A stretch of 64,000 nucleotides of DNA, taken from contig NZ_JYLN01000003.1 in assembly GCF_001439735.1 (NCBI RefSeq), positions 620,001-684,000 of the forward strand. Direction: 5' to 3'. This document shows, piece after piece, positions 44,737-53,197 of the stretch (within the stretch, counting starts at the first letter, position 1; the number at the start of each line of letters is the position of its first letter). The notes below the pieces were generated by a model, which was not told the origin of the DNA, made no database searches, and saw nothing but the letters and a program-made list of their open reading frames with translations. This DNA comes from Pseudomonas paralactis. GTDB lineage: Bacteria > Pseudomonadota > Gammaproteobacteria > Pseudomonadales > Pseudomonadaceae. The position numbers and the translations under genes were made by a program.

Positions 44737-45251
44737 GACGGCTCGCCATACAGCGCGATGTAGCACTGACGTATGCCCTGGGCCAGGTACTGGCGCACAC
44801 GGGGCACCGACACGCCGAGGCGCTGGGCGATTTCGGCGTGGCCCAGGCCGTCGAGGCGGTTATAGAGGAAAGCGGCGCGGGCCTTGCTCGACAGCTTGCC
44901 GAGCAGTCGGTCGATGGCCTTGAGGTCTTCGAGGATCAGTTGCTGTGCTTCCGGCGAAGGGTGTTCGCTTTCGGGGATCAGCATCAACTCAGTGAGATAC
45001 GCCTGCTCCAGGGCGGCACGACGGAAGTAGTCGAACAGCAGGCCCTTGGCGATGGCCACCAGGAATGCCCTGGGTTCGCGGGGTTCACGCAAGCCGTCGC
45101 GGCCCAGCAGGCGCATGAAGGTGTCCTGGCTCAGGTCTTCGGCGCGGCTCGGGCAGGCTACATTGCGGCGTAGCCAGGCCAGCAGCCAGCCACGATGGTC
45201 GCGATACAACGCGCCAACAAGCTCACTGTGTGGGGTCTGGACCGACGACAA
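44733..45251 (-). CDS. ECF sigma factor of the iron-uptake locus
   Basis: The 172-aa ECF sigma has region 2 with RAEDLSQDTFMRLLGRDG and region 4 with LGHAEIAQRLGVSVPRVRQY. Its partners are the FecR and receptor genes downstream. The first codon is TTG (MSSVQTPHSEL) with GGTGA five bases upstream; no in-frame ATG lies near it, and a weak start would limit sigma level. A Fur box lies 30-50 bases upstream. The FiuI/FoxI type is inferred from the receptor. Confidence 0.9.
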   Translation of the reverse strand: MSSVQTPHSELVGALYRDHRGWLLAWLRRNVACPSRAEDLSQDTFMRLLGRDGLREPREPRAFLVAIAKGLLFDYFRRAALEQAYLTELMLIPESEHPSPEAQQLILEDLKAIDRLLGKLSSKARAAFLYNRLDGLGHAEIAQRLGVSVPRVRQYLAQGIRQCYIALYGEPS

Positions 45252-45281
45252 GGCATCACCGAATAAACAAGAAGTGTAAAC

Positions 45282-45300
45282 TAACGAGAATTATTCGCGA
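45282..45300. promoter_or_regulatory. Fur box upstream of the ECF sigma gene
   Basis: TAACGAGAATTATTCGCGA on the plus strand (minus strand TCGCGAATAATTCTCGTTA) keeps the AATAATTCTCGTT core found in Pseudomonas iron-sigma promoters and fits the Fur consensus GATAATGATAATCATTATC with several mismatches. Iron repression of the sigma gene is expected. Confidence 0.65.
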
Positions 45301-45351
45301 TTGTGTCAGAGGCGTGGGGTGGGCGCAATTGGCGTCTGTCGGGCGGTGACA

Positions 45352-46059
45352 TTAAAACGATGGCGCTTGTTGACGGCGTTTCCACTGGGCCAAACGCTCT
45401 TGCAGCGCATGGGGCGTGTCGATCTGTTGCTGCCGCGCACGGCTGAACAGGATCAGCATCAGCTCCGCCGTGACCAGCGCATCGGCGCTGGCGTGATGAC
45501 GCTCGCCGACCTGTAGCTGGAAATGGTTGAGCCAGTCGTCCAACCCGGCCTCGCGCAGCGTGGCGTCGGGGCACAACAGCGGCGCCAGGTCGGCCACGTC
45601 GAGAAACGGGTGGGCCAGGCGATAACCCAGGCTGTCCTTGAGCGCCCGGCCCAGCATGTGTTGATCGAACGGTGCATGGAAGGCCAGCAACGGGCTGTCG
45701 CCTACAAACGCCATAAAATCCAGCAACGCCTCGGCCGGGTCGCTGCCGGCGGCGATCGCACTGGGGCCGAGGCCGTGGATCAGCACGCTGGGGCTGAGCT
45801 TGGTGTCGGTGCGTTGCAGGGTGCGTTCGAACAGTTGCGAAAAATCCACCGCGCCGTCCTCGATCACCACGGCGCCGATGGACAGCACCTGGTCACGGTT
45901 TAGGTTCAGGCCGCTGGTTTCCAGGTCCACCACTACCCAGCGTTGGCTGCGCAACGAACCATCGCCCAATGCGCCAGGCGTGGGCAGTTGTTCCAGGCGC
46001 TGTTGTTGCGCGGCATCCAGCCCGGGTTTTTGCTTATGAAACCAGCCGAACCAACTCAC
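45352..46059 (-). CDS. DEDDh 3'-5' exonuclease (DNA polymerase III epsilon-like)
   Basis: The 235-aa protein has exonuclease motifs WVVVDLETSGLNL (Asp/Glu, about residue 45), AFHAPFDQHMLGRAL (Asp) and ERHHASADALVTAELML (His/Asp), so all catalytic residues are present. It is not DnaQ itself, because the N-terminal 35 residues and the context differ. Its ATG overlaps the TGA of the CBS/DUF294 gene (ATGA), so both are made together. Substrate (DNA, RNA or nucleotide) unknown. Confidence 0.88.
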   Translation of the reverse strand: MSWFGWFHKQKPGLDAAQQQRLEQLPTPGALGDGSLRSQRWVVVDLETSGLNLNRDQVLSIGAVVIEDGAVDFSQLFERTLQRTDTKLSPSVLIHGLGPSAIAAGSDPAEALLDFMAFVGDSPLLAFHAPFDQHMLGRALKDSLGYRLAHPFLDVADLAPLLCPDATLREAGLDDWLNHFQLQVGERHHASADALVTAELMLILFSRARQQQIDTPHALQERLAQWKRRQQAPSF

Positions 46060-48017
46060 AGTTGATACCGCAAGGTCAGGCTGCTTTGCAGGCGCTGGGC
46101 CTGGCGCAGGGATTCACGCAGGATGCGTCGGTCGAGGTGGTTGAGGCTGTCGGGGTCGACGCGGTTGGAGTAGGGCTGGTTCTCGCGGGTCTGCAATTGA
46201 TGCTGCTGCATTCTTGTTTGCTGAATGAAGTGGTAGGCCTCTTCGTAGGCGGCGCCGTCCAGCGGCTCGATCACTTGCTTGTCTACCAACTGACGCAGGC
46301 GTTCCAGGGTGTTATTGGCGTGGATACCGTTGGCCAGGGCGAGCAGGCGTGCGCCATCGACAAAGGGAGTCAGGCCCTGCACCTTGAGATCCAGGGTGGC
46401 CTTTTCGCTGCCCTTGCGGGTCAGCACGAACTCGCGAAAACGTCCTACGGGCGGGCGCTGGCGTAATGCGTTTTCGGCCAACATGCGCTGGAACAAAGGG
46501 TTGTCCGCGACCTGATCGAGAATGCCCTGACGCAGTTGCTCGCAACCACGCTCGTCGCCCCACACCGCACGCAAATCAAAGTAGATGCTTGAGCTCAGTA
46601 AGTTCTCCGGTGTCGCCTCGCGAATAAACGCGCCGAAGCGCCGCGCCCACTCCACCCGAGACAAGCACAGCTCGGGGTTGCCGGCCATGATATTGCCCTT
46701 GCACAGGCTGAAGCCGCACAGCGCCAGGCTTTGATTGATGTGCTGCGCCAGGGGAAGCAGGCGCTCACGTATCTCGGCCGCTTCGACGGCGTCTCTGGCC
46801 TCGAACAGAATGCCGTTGTCCTGATCGGTGTACAGCGTTTGCTCGCGGCGGCCTTCGCTGCCGAAACACAGCCAACTGAATGGCACGCCGGGGTCGCCTT
46901 TTTCCGCCAGGGTCAACTCGATCAGCCGGCATACGGTGTGGTCGTTAAGCAGCGTAATGATGTGGGTGATCTGGGTGGACGACGCGCCATGGGCAAGCAT
47001 CCGTTCTACCAACTGGCCGATTTCACCGCGGATCGCGACCAGGTTATCCACCCGGGGCGCGTTGCGGATGGTGCGGGCCAGGTGCACCAGGTCCACGCGT
47101 TGCAAAGAGAACAAATCACGCTCGGACACCACGCCGCACAGGCGCTGGTCTTTGACCAGGCACACATGAGCGATATGCCGTTCGGTCATGGCGATGGCGG
47201 CATCGAAGGCACTGTGGTCCGGGCTCAGGAAGAACGGCGCCTGGGTCATATGGCCCTCGATGCCCTGGCTGAAATCGCTGGTGCCATCAGCCACCACCTG
47301 GCGCAGGTCGCGCAGGGTGAAGATGCCCAGGGGCGCTTTGTGCTCGTTAACAATCACAATGCTGCCGACCTGTTGCTCGTGCATCAACGTCACTGCTTCA
47401 CGCAGCGGCGTGTGTGGACTGCACGTCACCGGGTGGCGCATGGCCAATTCGCCCAGGCGGGTATTCAGGGAGTATTGGGTGCCGAGGGTTTCAACGGCTT
47501 TTTGCTGCACTTGCTGGTTGACCTGGTCGAGCAGGCTGCTGACCCCGCGCAAGGCAAAATCCCGAAACGGGCTGGAAAGGGCAAACAGCTTGATAAACGC
47601 CGGCTTGTTCAGTTGCAGGCAGAAGGTGTCTTGCGCGGCTTTATGCTCGGTGCGGGTCGCACGTTCACCCAACAACGCGGCGAGGGGAAAGCACTCGCCG
47701 GTGGTGATTTCGAAGGTGGGATCCGGTGAGTCTGGCCGCTCGCCGACCACCCGGCCCTGTTTGACGATATAGAAATGCTCGACCGGCCCGCCCGACGGTT
47801 TGAGGATGCTGTCGCCCTGGCCATAGAAGCGCAGTTGGCACTGCTCCACCAGGAAGGCCAGGTGCGCCTGTTCCATCTGGTTGAACGGCGGGAAGCGTTG
47901 CAGCAATTGCAGGGTGCCGTGGATGTTCTGCAACACAGCGGTTTTACCCGCCTGTGCGTATGCATCAGCTTTACTCATAACAGTGACCGCAGTGTTTTTG
48001 TCGTTATCGTGCTGCAT
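46056..48017 (-). CDS. cyclic-nucleotide-binding/CBS/DUF294 nucleotidyltransferase-like protein
   Basis: The 653-aa cytoplasmic protein has, in order, a cNMP-binding-like domain (about 35-150, RFPPFNQMEQAHLAFLVEQC), a CBS pair (about 175-300, RHPVTCSPHTPLREAVTLMH), DUF294 nucleotidyltransferase (CFGSEGRREQTLYTDQDNG near 395, an intact GSxGR...DxD-type site) and a C-terminal DUF294 helical domain. It probably senses a nucleotide and modifies or deadenylates a partner; GlnD-like chemistry is speculative. ATG 48017 has AGGAG six bases upstream. First gene of a two-gene unit with the exonuclease. Confidence 0.88.
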   Translation of the reverse strand: MQHDNDKNTAVTVMSKADAYAQAGKTAVLQNIHGTLQLLQRFPPFNQMEQAHLAFLVEQCQLRFYGQGDSILKPSGGPVEHFYIVKQGRVVGERPDSPDPTFEITTGECFPLAALLGERATRTEHKAAQDTFCLQLNKPAFIKLFALSSPFRDFALRGVSSLLDQVNQQVQQKAVETLGTQYSLNTRLGELAMRHPVTCSPHTPLREAVTLMHEQQVGSIVIVNEHKAPLGIFTLRDLRQVVADGTSDFSQGIEGHMTQAPFFLSPDHSAFDAAIAMTERHIAHVCLVKDQRLCGVVSERDLFSLQRVDLVHLARTIRNAPRVDNLVAIRGEIGQLVERMLAHGASSTQITHIITLLNDHTVCRLIELTLAEKGDPGVPFSWLCFGSEGRREQTLYTDQDNGILFEARDAVEAAEIRERLLPLAQHINQSLALCGFSLCKGNIMAGNPELCLSRVEWARRFGAFIREATPENLLSSSIYFDLRAVWGDERGCEQLRQGILDQVADNPLFQRMLAENALRQRPPVGRFREFVLTRKGSEKATLDLKVQGLTPFVDGARLLALANGIHANNTLERLRQLVDKQVIEPLDGAAYEEAYHFIQQTRMQQHQLQTRENQPYSNRVDPDSLNHLDRRILRESLRQAQRLQSSLTLRYQL

Positions 48018-48223
48018 GGTCGACTCCTGCACCGCGGGTGCCCATTGGACGTAAGTCTAGGTCGGTGAAAACGCTGCACAACTAGGGAAAAACCTTACAT
48101 GACTATCGTCCAAACCCCGTAGAACGCCCACTAGGCAAACTTTCCGACGAAGTGCACATTGTTCGACCTTGCACAGATGTCTGACGAGTGCTGGGAGATT
48201 GATTTAGAACTGCTGAGAAACGT
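48018..48223. promoter_or_regulatory. divergent region between DUF294 and response-regulator genes
   Basis: 206 non-coding bases with no repeats or obvious operator. Promoters for both neighbours must lie here. Confidence 0.3.
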
Positions 48224-48670
48224 ATGTCCGACCACGATATTTTGAGTGATGCCGAGCGCGAGGCGTTGAGCGCCGTGATGCTCGAGCCTGATTTACCGCC
48301 CCAACGCGTATTGATCGTGGACGACGACAAGGATGCGCGTGAGCTGCTGGCGGAAATCCTGGGGCTGGACGGCATTCGCTGCTTGACCGCCGACAGTGGT
48401 GAGGCGGCATGGGATTTGTTGAAATCGAGCAGTTCCATCGGCTTGCTGATCACCGACCTGCGTATGGCACCGAGCAATGGCCTGGAGTTGATTCGCCAGG
48501 TGCGTGAGTCGACCCGGGCGGCGCTGCCGATCATCATCATGTCGGGGGACGCCGAAGCGCCGGATGTGATCGATGCGATGCACTTGAGTGTGGTGGACTT
48601 TTTGCTCAAGCCGATTGATAGCGTGAAGTTGGCGAAGTTGGTGAAGCGGGAGTTGGGGATGCTGCCCTGA
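48224..48670 (+). CDS. stand-alone receiver-domain response regulator
   Basis: The 148-aa protein has a 25-residue N-terminal tail, then a CheY-like receiver with RVLIVDDDKDARELLAEILG, phospho-acceptor Asp in LLITDLRMAPSNGLELI (near 82), IIMSGDAE and the conserved Lys in VVDFLLKPID. No output domain and no kinase nearby. It may act by protein binding. It ends in a REP and a bidirectional terminator shared with convergent glcB. Confidence 0.88.
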   Translation: MSDHDILSDAEREALSAVMLEPDLPPQRVLIVDDDKDARELLAEILGLDGIRCLTADSGEAAWDLLKSSSSIGLLITDLRMAPSNGLELIRQVRESTRAALPIIIMSGDAEAPDVIDAMHLSVVDFLLKPIDSVKLAKLVKRELGMLP

Positions 48671-48694
48671 GTGTGGGGTGACTGGCCTGGCCTC

Positions 48695-48760
48695 TTCGCG
48701 GGCAAGCCCGGCTCCCACATTTGAAATGCACTCCCTGTGGGAGCTGGCTTGCCTGCGATT
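48695..48760. repeat. hybrid REP doublet
   Basis: Left arm CGCGGGCAAGCCCGGCTCCC class, right arm GTGGGAGCTGGCTTGCCTGC class; arms differ. Located between the response regulator and glcB. Confidence 0.85.
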
Positions 48761-48788
48761 CAGGCAACGCGGTCTAACTGACACTGAT

Positions 48789-48822
48789 AAAAAAGCCCCG
48801 ATCTTTCGATCAGGGCTTTTTT
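48789..48822. terminator. bidirectional intrinsic terminator between the response regulator and glcB
   Basis: AAAAAAGCCCCGATC-TTTC-GATCAGGGCTTTTTT, nine-pair stem with one C:A mismatch. A and T tracts on the two sides serve both strands, as expected for convergent genes. Confidence 0.88.
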
Positions 48823-48830
48823 GCATCTGT

Positions 48831-48856
48831 TGGTGCGAACAAGCTCGCTCCTACCA
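48831..48856. repeat. partial GAGCGAGC REP unit
   Basis: GCGAACAAGCTCGCTCCTAC is one half of the GTAGGAGCGAGC element with a substitution; no partner arm. It lies directly after the glcB stop. Confidence 0.7.
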
Positions 48857-51034
48857 TTACAGGCCGTTCTTGGCCTTGAACTCCCGACGCCTGCGATGCA
48901 ACACCGGCTCGGTATAGCCATTAGGCTGCCTGGTCCCTTCAATCACCAACTCCACCGCTGCCTGGAACGCGATGTTGCTGTCGAAATCCGGTGCCAGTGG
49001 GCGATACAACGCATCCCCGGCATTCTGACGGTCCACCACCGGCGCCATGCGCTTGAGGCTTTCCATCACTTGAGCTTCGTTGACGATGCCGTGGCGCAGC
49101 CAGTTGGCGATGTGCTGGCTGGAGATACGCAGGGTGGCGCGGTCTTCCATCAGGCCGACGTCGTTGATGTCGGGCACTTTGGAACAGCCCACGCCCTGGT
49201 CGATCCAGCGCACCACATAGCCGAGGATGCCCTGGGCGTTGTTGTCCAGTTCGTTGCGGATCTCTTCGTCAGACCAATCGGTGTTGCTGGCCAGAGGAAT
49301 GGTGAGGATATCGTCCACCGAGGCGCGTTCGCGCTTGGCCAGTTCGGCCTGGCGGGCAAATACGTCGACCTTGTGGTAGTGCAACGCGTGGAGCGCCGCA
49401 GCGGTCGGCGACGGTACCCAGGCGGTGTTGGCACCGGCCAATGGATGGGCGATTTTCTGCTCAAGCATCGCCGCCATCAGGTCGGGCATGGCCCACATGC
49501 CTTTACCGATTTGTGCACGACCTTGCAGGCCGGTGCTCAAGCCAATATCGACGTTCCAGTTTTCGTAGGCACCGATCCATTTTTCCGCCTTCATGGCAGC
49601 TTTGCGCACCATCGCGCCGGCTTCCATGGAGGTGTGGATTTCGTCGCCGGTACGGTCGAGGAAACCGGTGTTGATAAACACCACGCGCTCGCTGGCGGCC
49701 TTGATGCAGGCCTTGAGGTTGACCGTGGTACGGCGCTCCTCGTCCATGATCCCGACTTTCAGCGTATTGCGCGCCAGGTTCAGCACCTCTTCGATGCGGC
49801 CGAACAGCTCGTTGGTGAACGCAGCTTCTTCCGGGCCATGCATCTTCGGTTTGACGATGTACACGGAACCGGTACGGCTGTTCTTGCGGGTGTTGTTGCC
49901 GTTGAGGCTGTGGATCGCCGCCAGGCTGGTGATCAGGCCGTCGAGGATGCCTTCGGGCACTTCGTTGCCGTTTTTGTCGAGGATCGCGTCGATGGTCATC
50001 AGGTGGCCAACGTTGCGCACGAACAGCAGCGAACGGCCATGCAGGGTCACGTCGTTACCGTCGATGCCGGTGTACACGCGATCAGGGTTCATGGTGCGGG
50101 TGAAGGTCTTGCCGCCCTTGGCCACTTCTTCGGCCAGGTCGCCCTTCATCAGGCCGAGCCAGTTGCGGTAGATCACCACCTTGTCATCGGCATCCACGGC
50201 GGCAACGGAGTCTTCGCAGTCCATGATGGTGGTCAGCGCGGCTTCCATCAGCACGTCTTTGACGCCGGCGGCATCGGTCTGGCCGACCGGGGTGCTGGCG
50301 TCGATCTGCAACTCGAAGTGCAGGCCGTTGTGTTTGAACAAGATTGCAATCGGCTCGGCCGCGGGGCCCTGGAAACCGATCAACTGGGCATCGTCTCGCA
50401 GGCCACTGTTGCTGCCGCCTTTGAGGCTGACAATCAGCTTGCCATCAACGATTTTGTAGCCGGTGGAGTCGACGTGGCTGCCGGCGCTCAGCGGTGCGGC
50501 TTCGTCGAGGAAGGCGCGGGCGAAGGCGATGACCTTGTCGCCACGCACCTTGTTGTAGCCCTTGCCCTTTTCGGCGCCGTCGGCTTCGCTGATGGCGTCG
50601 GTGCCATAAAGCGCGTCGTACAGCGAGCCCCAGCGCGCATTCGAGGCGTTGAGGGCAAAGCGCGCATTCATCACCGGCACCACCAGTTGTGGGCCGGCCA
50701 TGCGCGCGATTTCGTCGTCGACGTTCTGGGTCGAGGCCTCAAAGTCTGCAGCTTCTGGCAGCAGGTAGCCGATGTCTTGCAGGAAGGCTTTGTAGGCCAC
50801 CGGGTCGTGGGCCTGGCCGGCGTGGGTCTGGTGCCAGGTATCGATCCGCACCTGGAAATCGTCGCGTTTGGCGAGTAGGGCTTTGTTCTTCGGTGCCAGG
50901 TCGTGGATGACCTTGTCGGCACCGGCCCAGAACTGGTCGGCAGTAATGCCGGTACCGGGAATGGCTTCGTTGTTCACGAAGTCGAACAGGACTTTGGCGA
51001 CCTGCAGGCCACCGACTTGAACGTGTTCAGTCAT
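48857..51034 (-). CDS. glcB: malate synthase G
   Basis: The 725-aa single-chain enzyme makes malate from glyoxylate and acetyl-CoA in the glyoxylate shunt. Typical segments include [20 protein letters not shown] and [20 protein letters not shown] (near 315-340), [20 protein letters not shown], and [20 protein letters not shown] (about 460). ATG 51034 has GAGG seven bases upstream. P. aeruginosa glcB has the same neighbours (srkA, modE-like, comF, bio genes further on). Confidence 0.95.
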   Translation of the reverse strand: MTEHVQVGGLQVAKVLFDFVNNEAIPGTGITADQFWAGADKVIHDLAPKNKALLAKRDDFQVRIDTWHQTHAGQAHDPVAYKAFLQDIGYLLPEAADFEASTQNVDDEIARMAGPQLVVPVMNARFALNASNARWGSLYDALYGTDAISEADGAEKGKGYNKVRGDKVIAFARAFLDEAAPLSAGSHVDSTGYKIVDGKLIVSLKGGSNSGLRDDAQLIGFQGPAAEPIAILFKHNGLHFELQIDASTPVGQTDAAGVKDVLMEAALTTIMDCEDSVAAVDADDKVVIYRNWLGLMKGDLAEEVAKGGKTFTRTMNPDRVYTGIDGNDVTLHGRSLLFVRNVGHLMTIDAILDKNGNEVPEGILDGLITSLAAIHSLNGNNTRKNSRTGSVYIVKPKMHGPEEAAFTNELFGRIEEVLNLARNTLKVGIMDEERRTTVNLKACIKAASERVVFINTGFLDRTGDEIHTSMEAGAMVRKAAMKAEKWIGAYENWNVDIGLSTGLQGRAQIGKGMWAMPDLMAAMLEQKIAHPLAGANTAWVPSPTAAALHALHYHKVDVFARQAELAKRERASVDDILTIPLASNTDWSDEEIRNELDNNAQGILGYVVRWIDQGVGCSKVPDINDVGLMEDRATLRISSQHIANWLRHGIVNEAQVMESLKRMAPVVDRQNAGDALYRPLAPDFDSNIAFQAAVELVIEGTRQPNGYTEPVLHRRRREFKAKNGL

Positions 51035-51081
51035 TGCTTGCCTCACTCTGCGGAGCTTATGCGCTTTTTCAGATTTTCATT

Positions 51082-51109
51082 ATGTAGTGCACGGTTGGGC
51101 ATACTACAT
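51082..51109. promoter_or_regulatory. inverted repeat in the glcB promoter region
   Basis: ATGTAGT (51082-51088) and ACTACAT (51103-51109) with a 14-base spacer that itself starts GC and ends GCAT. The geometry fits a dimeric regulator; none is assigned. Confidence 0.45.
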
Positions 51110-51273
51110 GATGACTTGCGGTTGTGAAAATTAGACTAAATACGTCGTTTAGCGACCCACTTTGGTCGTACGGTCACAGCGGAGAACCGGATGTTCTCAA
51201 AAAACTATTGGATTGTTCCAGATAAATATAAAAATGGTACACGATTTGTTTTCAAGCGACCGCGCGTCCACTT

Positions 51274-51372
51274 TGTAGGAGCGAGCTTGCTCGCGAAAAA
51301 CCTGAGAGCACCGCAGTGTCAGTTTTTTCGCATTATCGTTGACGACCTTCGCGAGCAAGCTCGCTCCTACAG
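51274..51372. repeat. REPIN, GTAGGAGCGAGCTTGCTCGC class
   Basis: Full copy whose inner core runs ATTATCGTTGACG, the opposite orientation to the CGTCAACGATAACG core at 18026. It lies 24 bases before gcvR, so it may end up in its 5' leader. Confidence 0.9.
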
Positions 51373-51396
51373 GAAACGCACCCGAGGTATTTCGCC

Positions 51397-51909
51397 ATGG
51401 ACCATCTTGTACTCACAATTATCGCCGCCGACAAACCCGGCCTGGTTGAACGCATTGCGCAGAACATTGCCGCCCACGGCGGTAACTGGCTGGAAAGCCG
51501 CATGGCCCACATGGCCGGGCAGTTTGCCGGGATCCTGCGGGTCAGCGTGCCGACGGAGCAACGTCAGGCATTGGTGGGCGCGCTGGAAGACTTATCCACA
51601 CATGGCATACGCGTGCTGGTGGGTGAGGGCAGCACAGGGCAGGCGGCCGTGTCCAAATCGATTGTGATGACGCTGGTGGGCAATGACCGCTCGGGCATTG
51701 TGCGCGAGATTACGGCGCTGTTGAGCCAGCAGGGGGTCAACGTGGAACGCTTGAGTACCGATGTACGCCCGGCGCCCATGAGTGGGGACCCGTTGTTCAA
51801 TGCCGAAGCTTTGTTGCAGGTGCCGTCCACGCTGTCTCTGGAGCGTTTGCAGGAGTCGCTCGAAACCTTGGCCGACGATTTGATGGTGGAACTGCGCAAC
51901 GAGGAATAA
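51397..51909 (+). CDS. gcvR: GcvR-type ACT-domain regulator
   Basis: The 170-aa protein is built of two ACT domains: HLVLTIIAADKPGLVERIAQ (1-75) and SIVMTLVGNDRSGIVREITA (85-165). GcvR proteins repress glycine-cleavage genes by binding GcvA, and glycine relieves this. A perfect DnaA box (TTATCCACA, 51592) lies in the coding sequence and two more follow. The name is by family; no GcvA gene is adjacent. Confidence 0.85.
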   Translation: MDHLVLTIIAADKPGLVERIAQNIAAHGGNWLESRMAHMAGQFAGILRVSVPTEQRQALVGALEDLSTHGIRVLVGEGSTGQAAVSKSIVMTLVGNDRSGIVREITALLSQQGVNVERLSTDVRPAPMSGDPLFNAEALLQVPSTLSLERLQESLETLADDLMVELRNEE

Positions 51910-52131
51910 CCACCCACAAGGTTATGCATGGAAATCTTGCATGGGCCTGTGGATAACCTGTAGAGACCCGGCGCCAGGCCACGCGGGCCGGGGCTCTCCG
52001 TCAGCTGAGCAAAAAACGAGCAGTTTCAAGGGCTTGTGCACAAATGGCGGGGATCAGGTTGTGGATAACCTTGGGGTGAAACGCTGCAAGCCACGCGCGC
52101 CGTGGCCTGCATAGGTTTGTACGTTATTTGA
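51910..52131. other. gcvR 3' region with two DnaA boxes
   Basis: Between gcvR and rarD, 222 bases without a gene. TGTGGATAA occurs at 51948-51956 and 52070-52078. Also visible are CATGGAAATC-TTG-CATGG-like inverted sequence near 51928-51944 and a GCCACG-cgcgc-CGTGGC hairpin at 52090-52106 that may terminate one of the convergent genes. Confidence 0.55.
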
Positions 52132-53016
52132 TCAGCGTTTGCGCACCGTCAGCCATGCATCCACGCTGTAGATCACCAGGCCAGCCCAGATGAAGGCGAA
52201 GGCAATCAGCGTGGCGGGCGCCAGGTGTTCGCCGAACAGCAATACTGCTTCCAGCAGCACCAGGGTCGGCGCCACATACTGCAAAAAGCCCAGAGCCGTG
52301 TAAGGCAAATGCCTTGCTGCGGCGTTGAAGCAGACCAATGGAATCAGAGTTACCGGCCCTGCAGCCACCAACCACCAGGCTTCTGAGGTGCTCCAGAATT
52401 CCAATTGGGCACTGTGGGCCGAGGGATTGAACAGCAACCAGGCGACAGCAATCGGTACCAGCATCCAGGTTTCCACCACCAGCCCCGGCAGCGCCTTGAC
52501 CGGGGCCTGTTTACGGATCAAGCCGTAAAAACCGAACGTCAGCGCCAGCGCCAGTGACACCCACGGCAAGCTACCCACCTGCCACACCTGTTGCGCCACA
52601 CCGATCGCCGCCAACCCCACCGCCACCCATTGCAGGCGGCGCAGGCGTTCACCGAGGATCAACATACCCAGCAGCACATTCACCAGCGGGTTGATGTAGT
52701 AACCCAGGCTGGCTTCAAGCATGCGCCCGCTGTTCACCGACCACACATAGGTCAGCCAGTTGGCCGCGATCAGCGAACCGCTGAGTGCCAGGATCGCCAG
52801 GCGCTTGGGGTTGTCACGCAGTTCGCGAAACCAGCCAGGGTGTTTCCACACCATCAACAGCAAACCGCCAAACAGCGCTGACCAGAGCACACGGTGCACG
52901 ATGATCTCGGCGGCGGGCACGCTGGCGATGGCTTTGAAATAGAGCGGGAACAGACCCCAGATAACGTAGGCACTCAGGCCCAGGATGTACCCCTTGCGAG
53001 GGTTGGCGGCTTGCAT
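52132..53016 (-). CDS. rarD: RarD, EamA-family membrane transporter
   Basis: The 294-aa protein has about ten transmembrane helices in two EamA repeats. It begins MQAANPRKGYILGLSAYVIWG, where the early YVIWGLFPLYFKAI signature is the RarD (chloramphenicol-sensitive protein) subgroup; LEASLGYYINPLVNVLLGML and PYTALGFLQYVAPTLVLLEA are also typical. Substrate unknown. Convergent with gcvR. Confidence 0.9.
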   Translation of the reverse strand: MQAANPRKGYILGLSAYVIWGLFPLYFKAIASVPAAEIIVHRVLWSALFGGLLLMVWKHPGWFRELRDNPKRLAILALSGSLIAANWLTYVWSVNSGRMLEASLGYYINPLVNVLLGMLILGERLRRLQWVAVGLAAIGVAQQVWQVGSLPWVSLALALTFGFYGLIRKQAPVKALPGLVVETWMLVPIAVAWLLFNPSAHSAQLEFWSTSEAWWLVAAGPVTLIPLVCFNAAARHLPYTALGFLQYVAPTLVLLEAVLLFGEHLAPATLIAFAFIWAGLVIYSVDAWLTVRKR

Positions 53017-53088
53017 TGCAGAGTCCTTGCTTAGGCAGCTAACAAAGCGCGATTGTAAGGATATTTGTCAGACAATGGGATCTGCTTA

Positions 53089-53181
53089 CTGTAGGAGCGA
53101 GCTTGCTCGCGAAGATCGTTAACGATAACGCGATACCCAAAGGCGCTCTCGGGTTTTTCGCGAGCAAGCTCGCTCCTACAG
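53089..53181. repeat. REPIN, GTAGGAGCGAGCTTGCTCGC class
   Basis: Full-length copy between rarD and srkA with the variant core CGTTAACGATAACG. Confidence 0.92.
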
Positions 53182-53197
53182 GAGAGCGTGGTGTTGG

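Larger units (their letters stand above)
51035..51396. promoter_or_regulatory. divergent region between glcB and gcvR
   Basis: 362 bases without a gene. Nearest glcB is an inverted repeat, ATGTAGT...ACTACAT (51082-51109). The middle is AT-rich (51185-51250), and a REPIN (51274-51372) lies just before gcvR. Confidence 0.45.
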
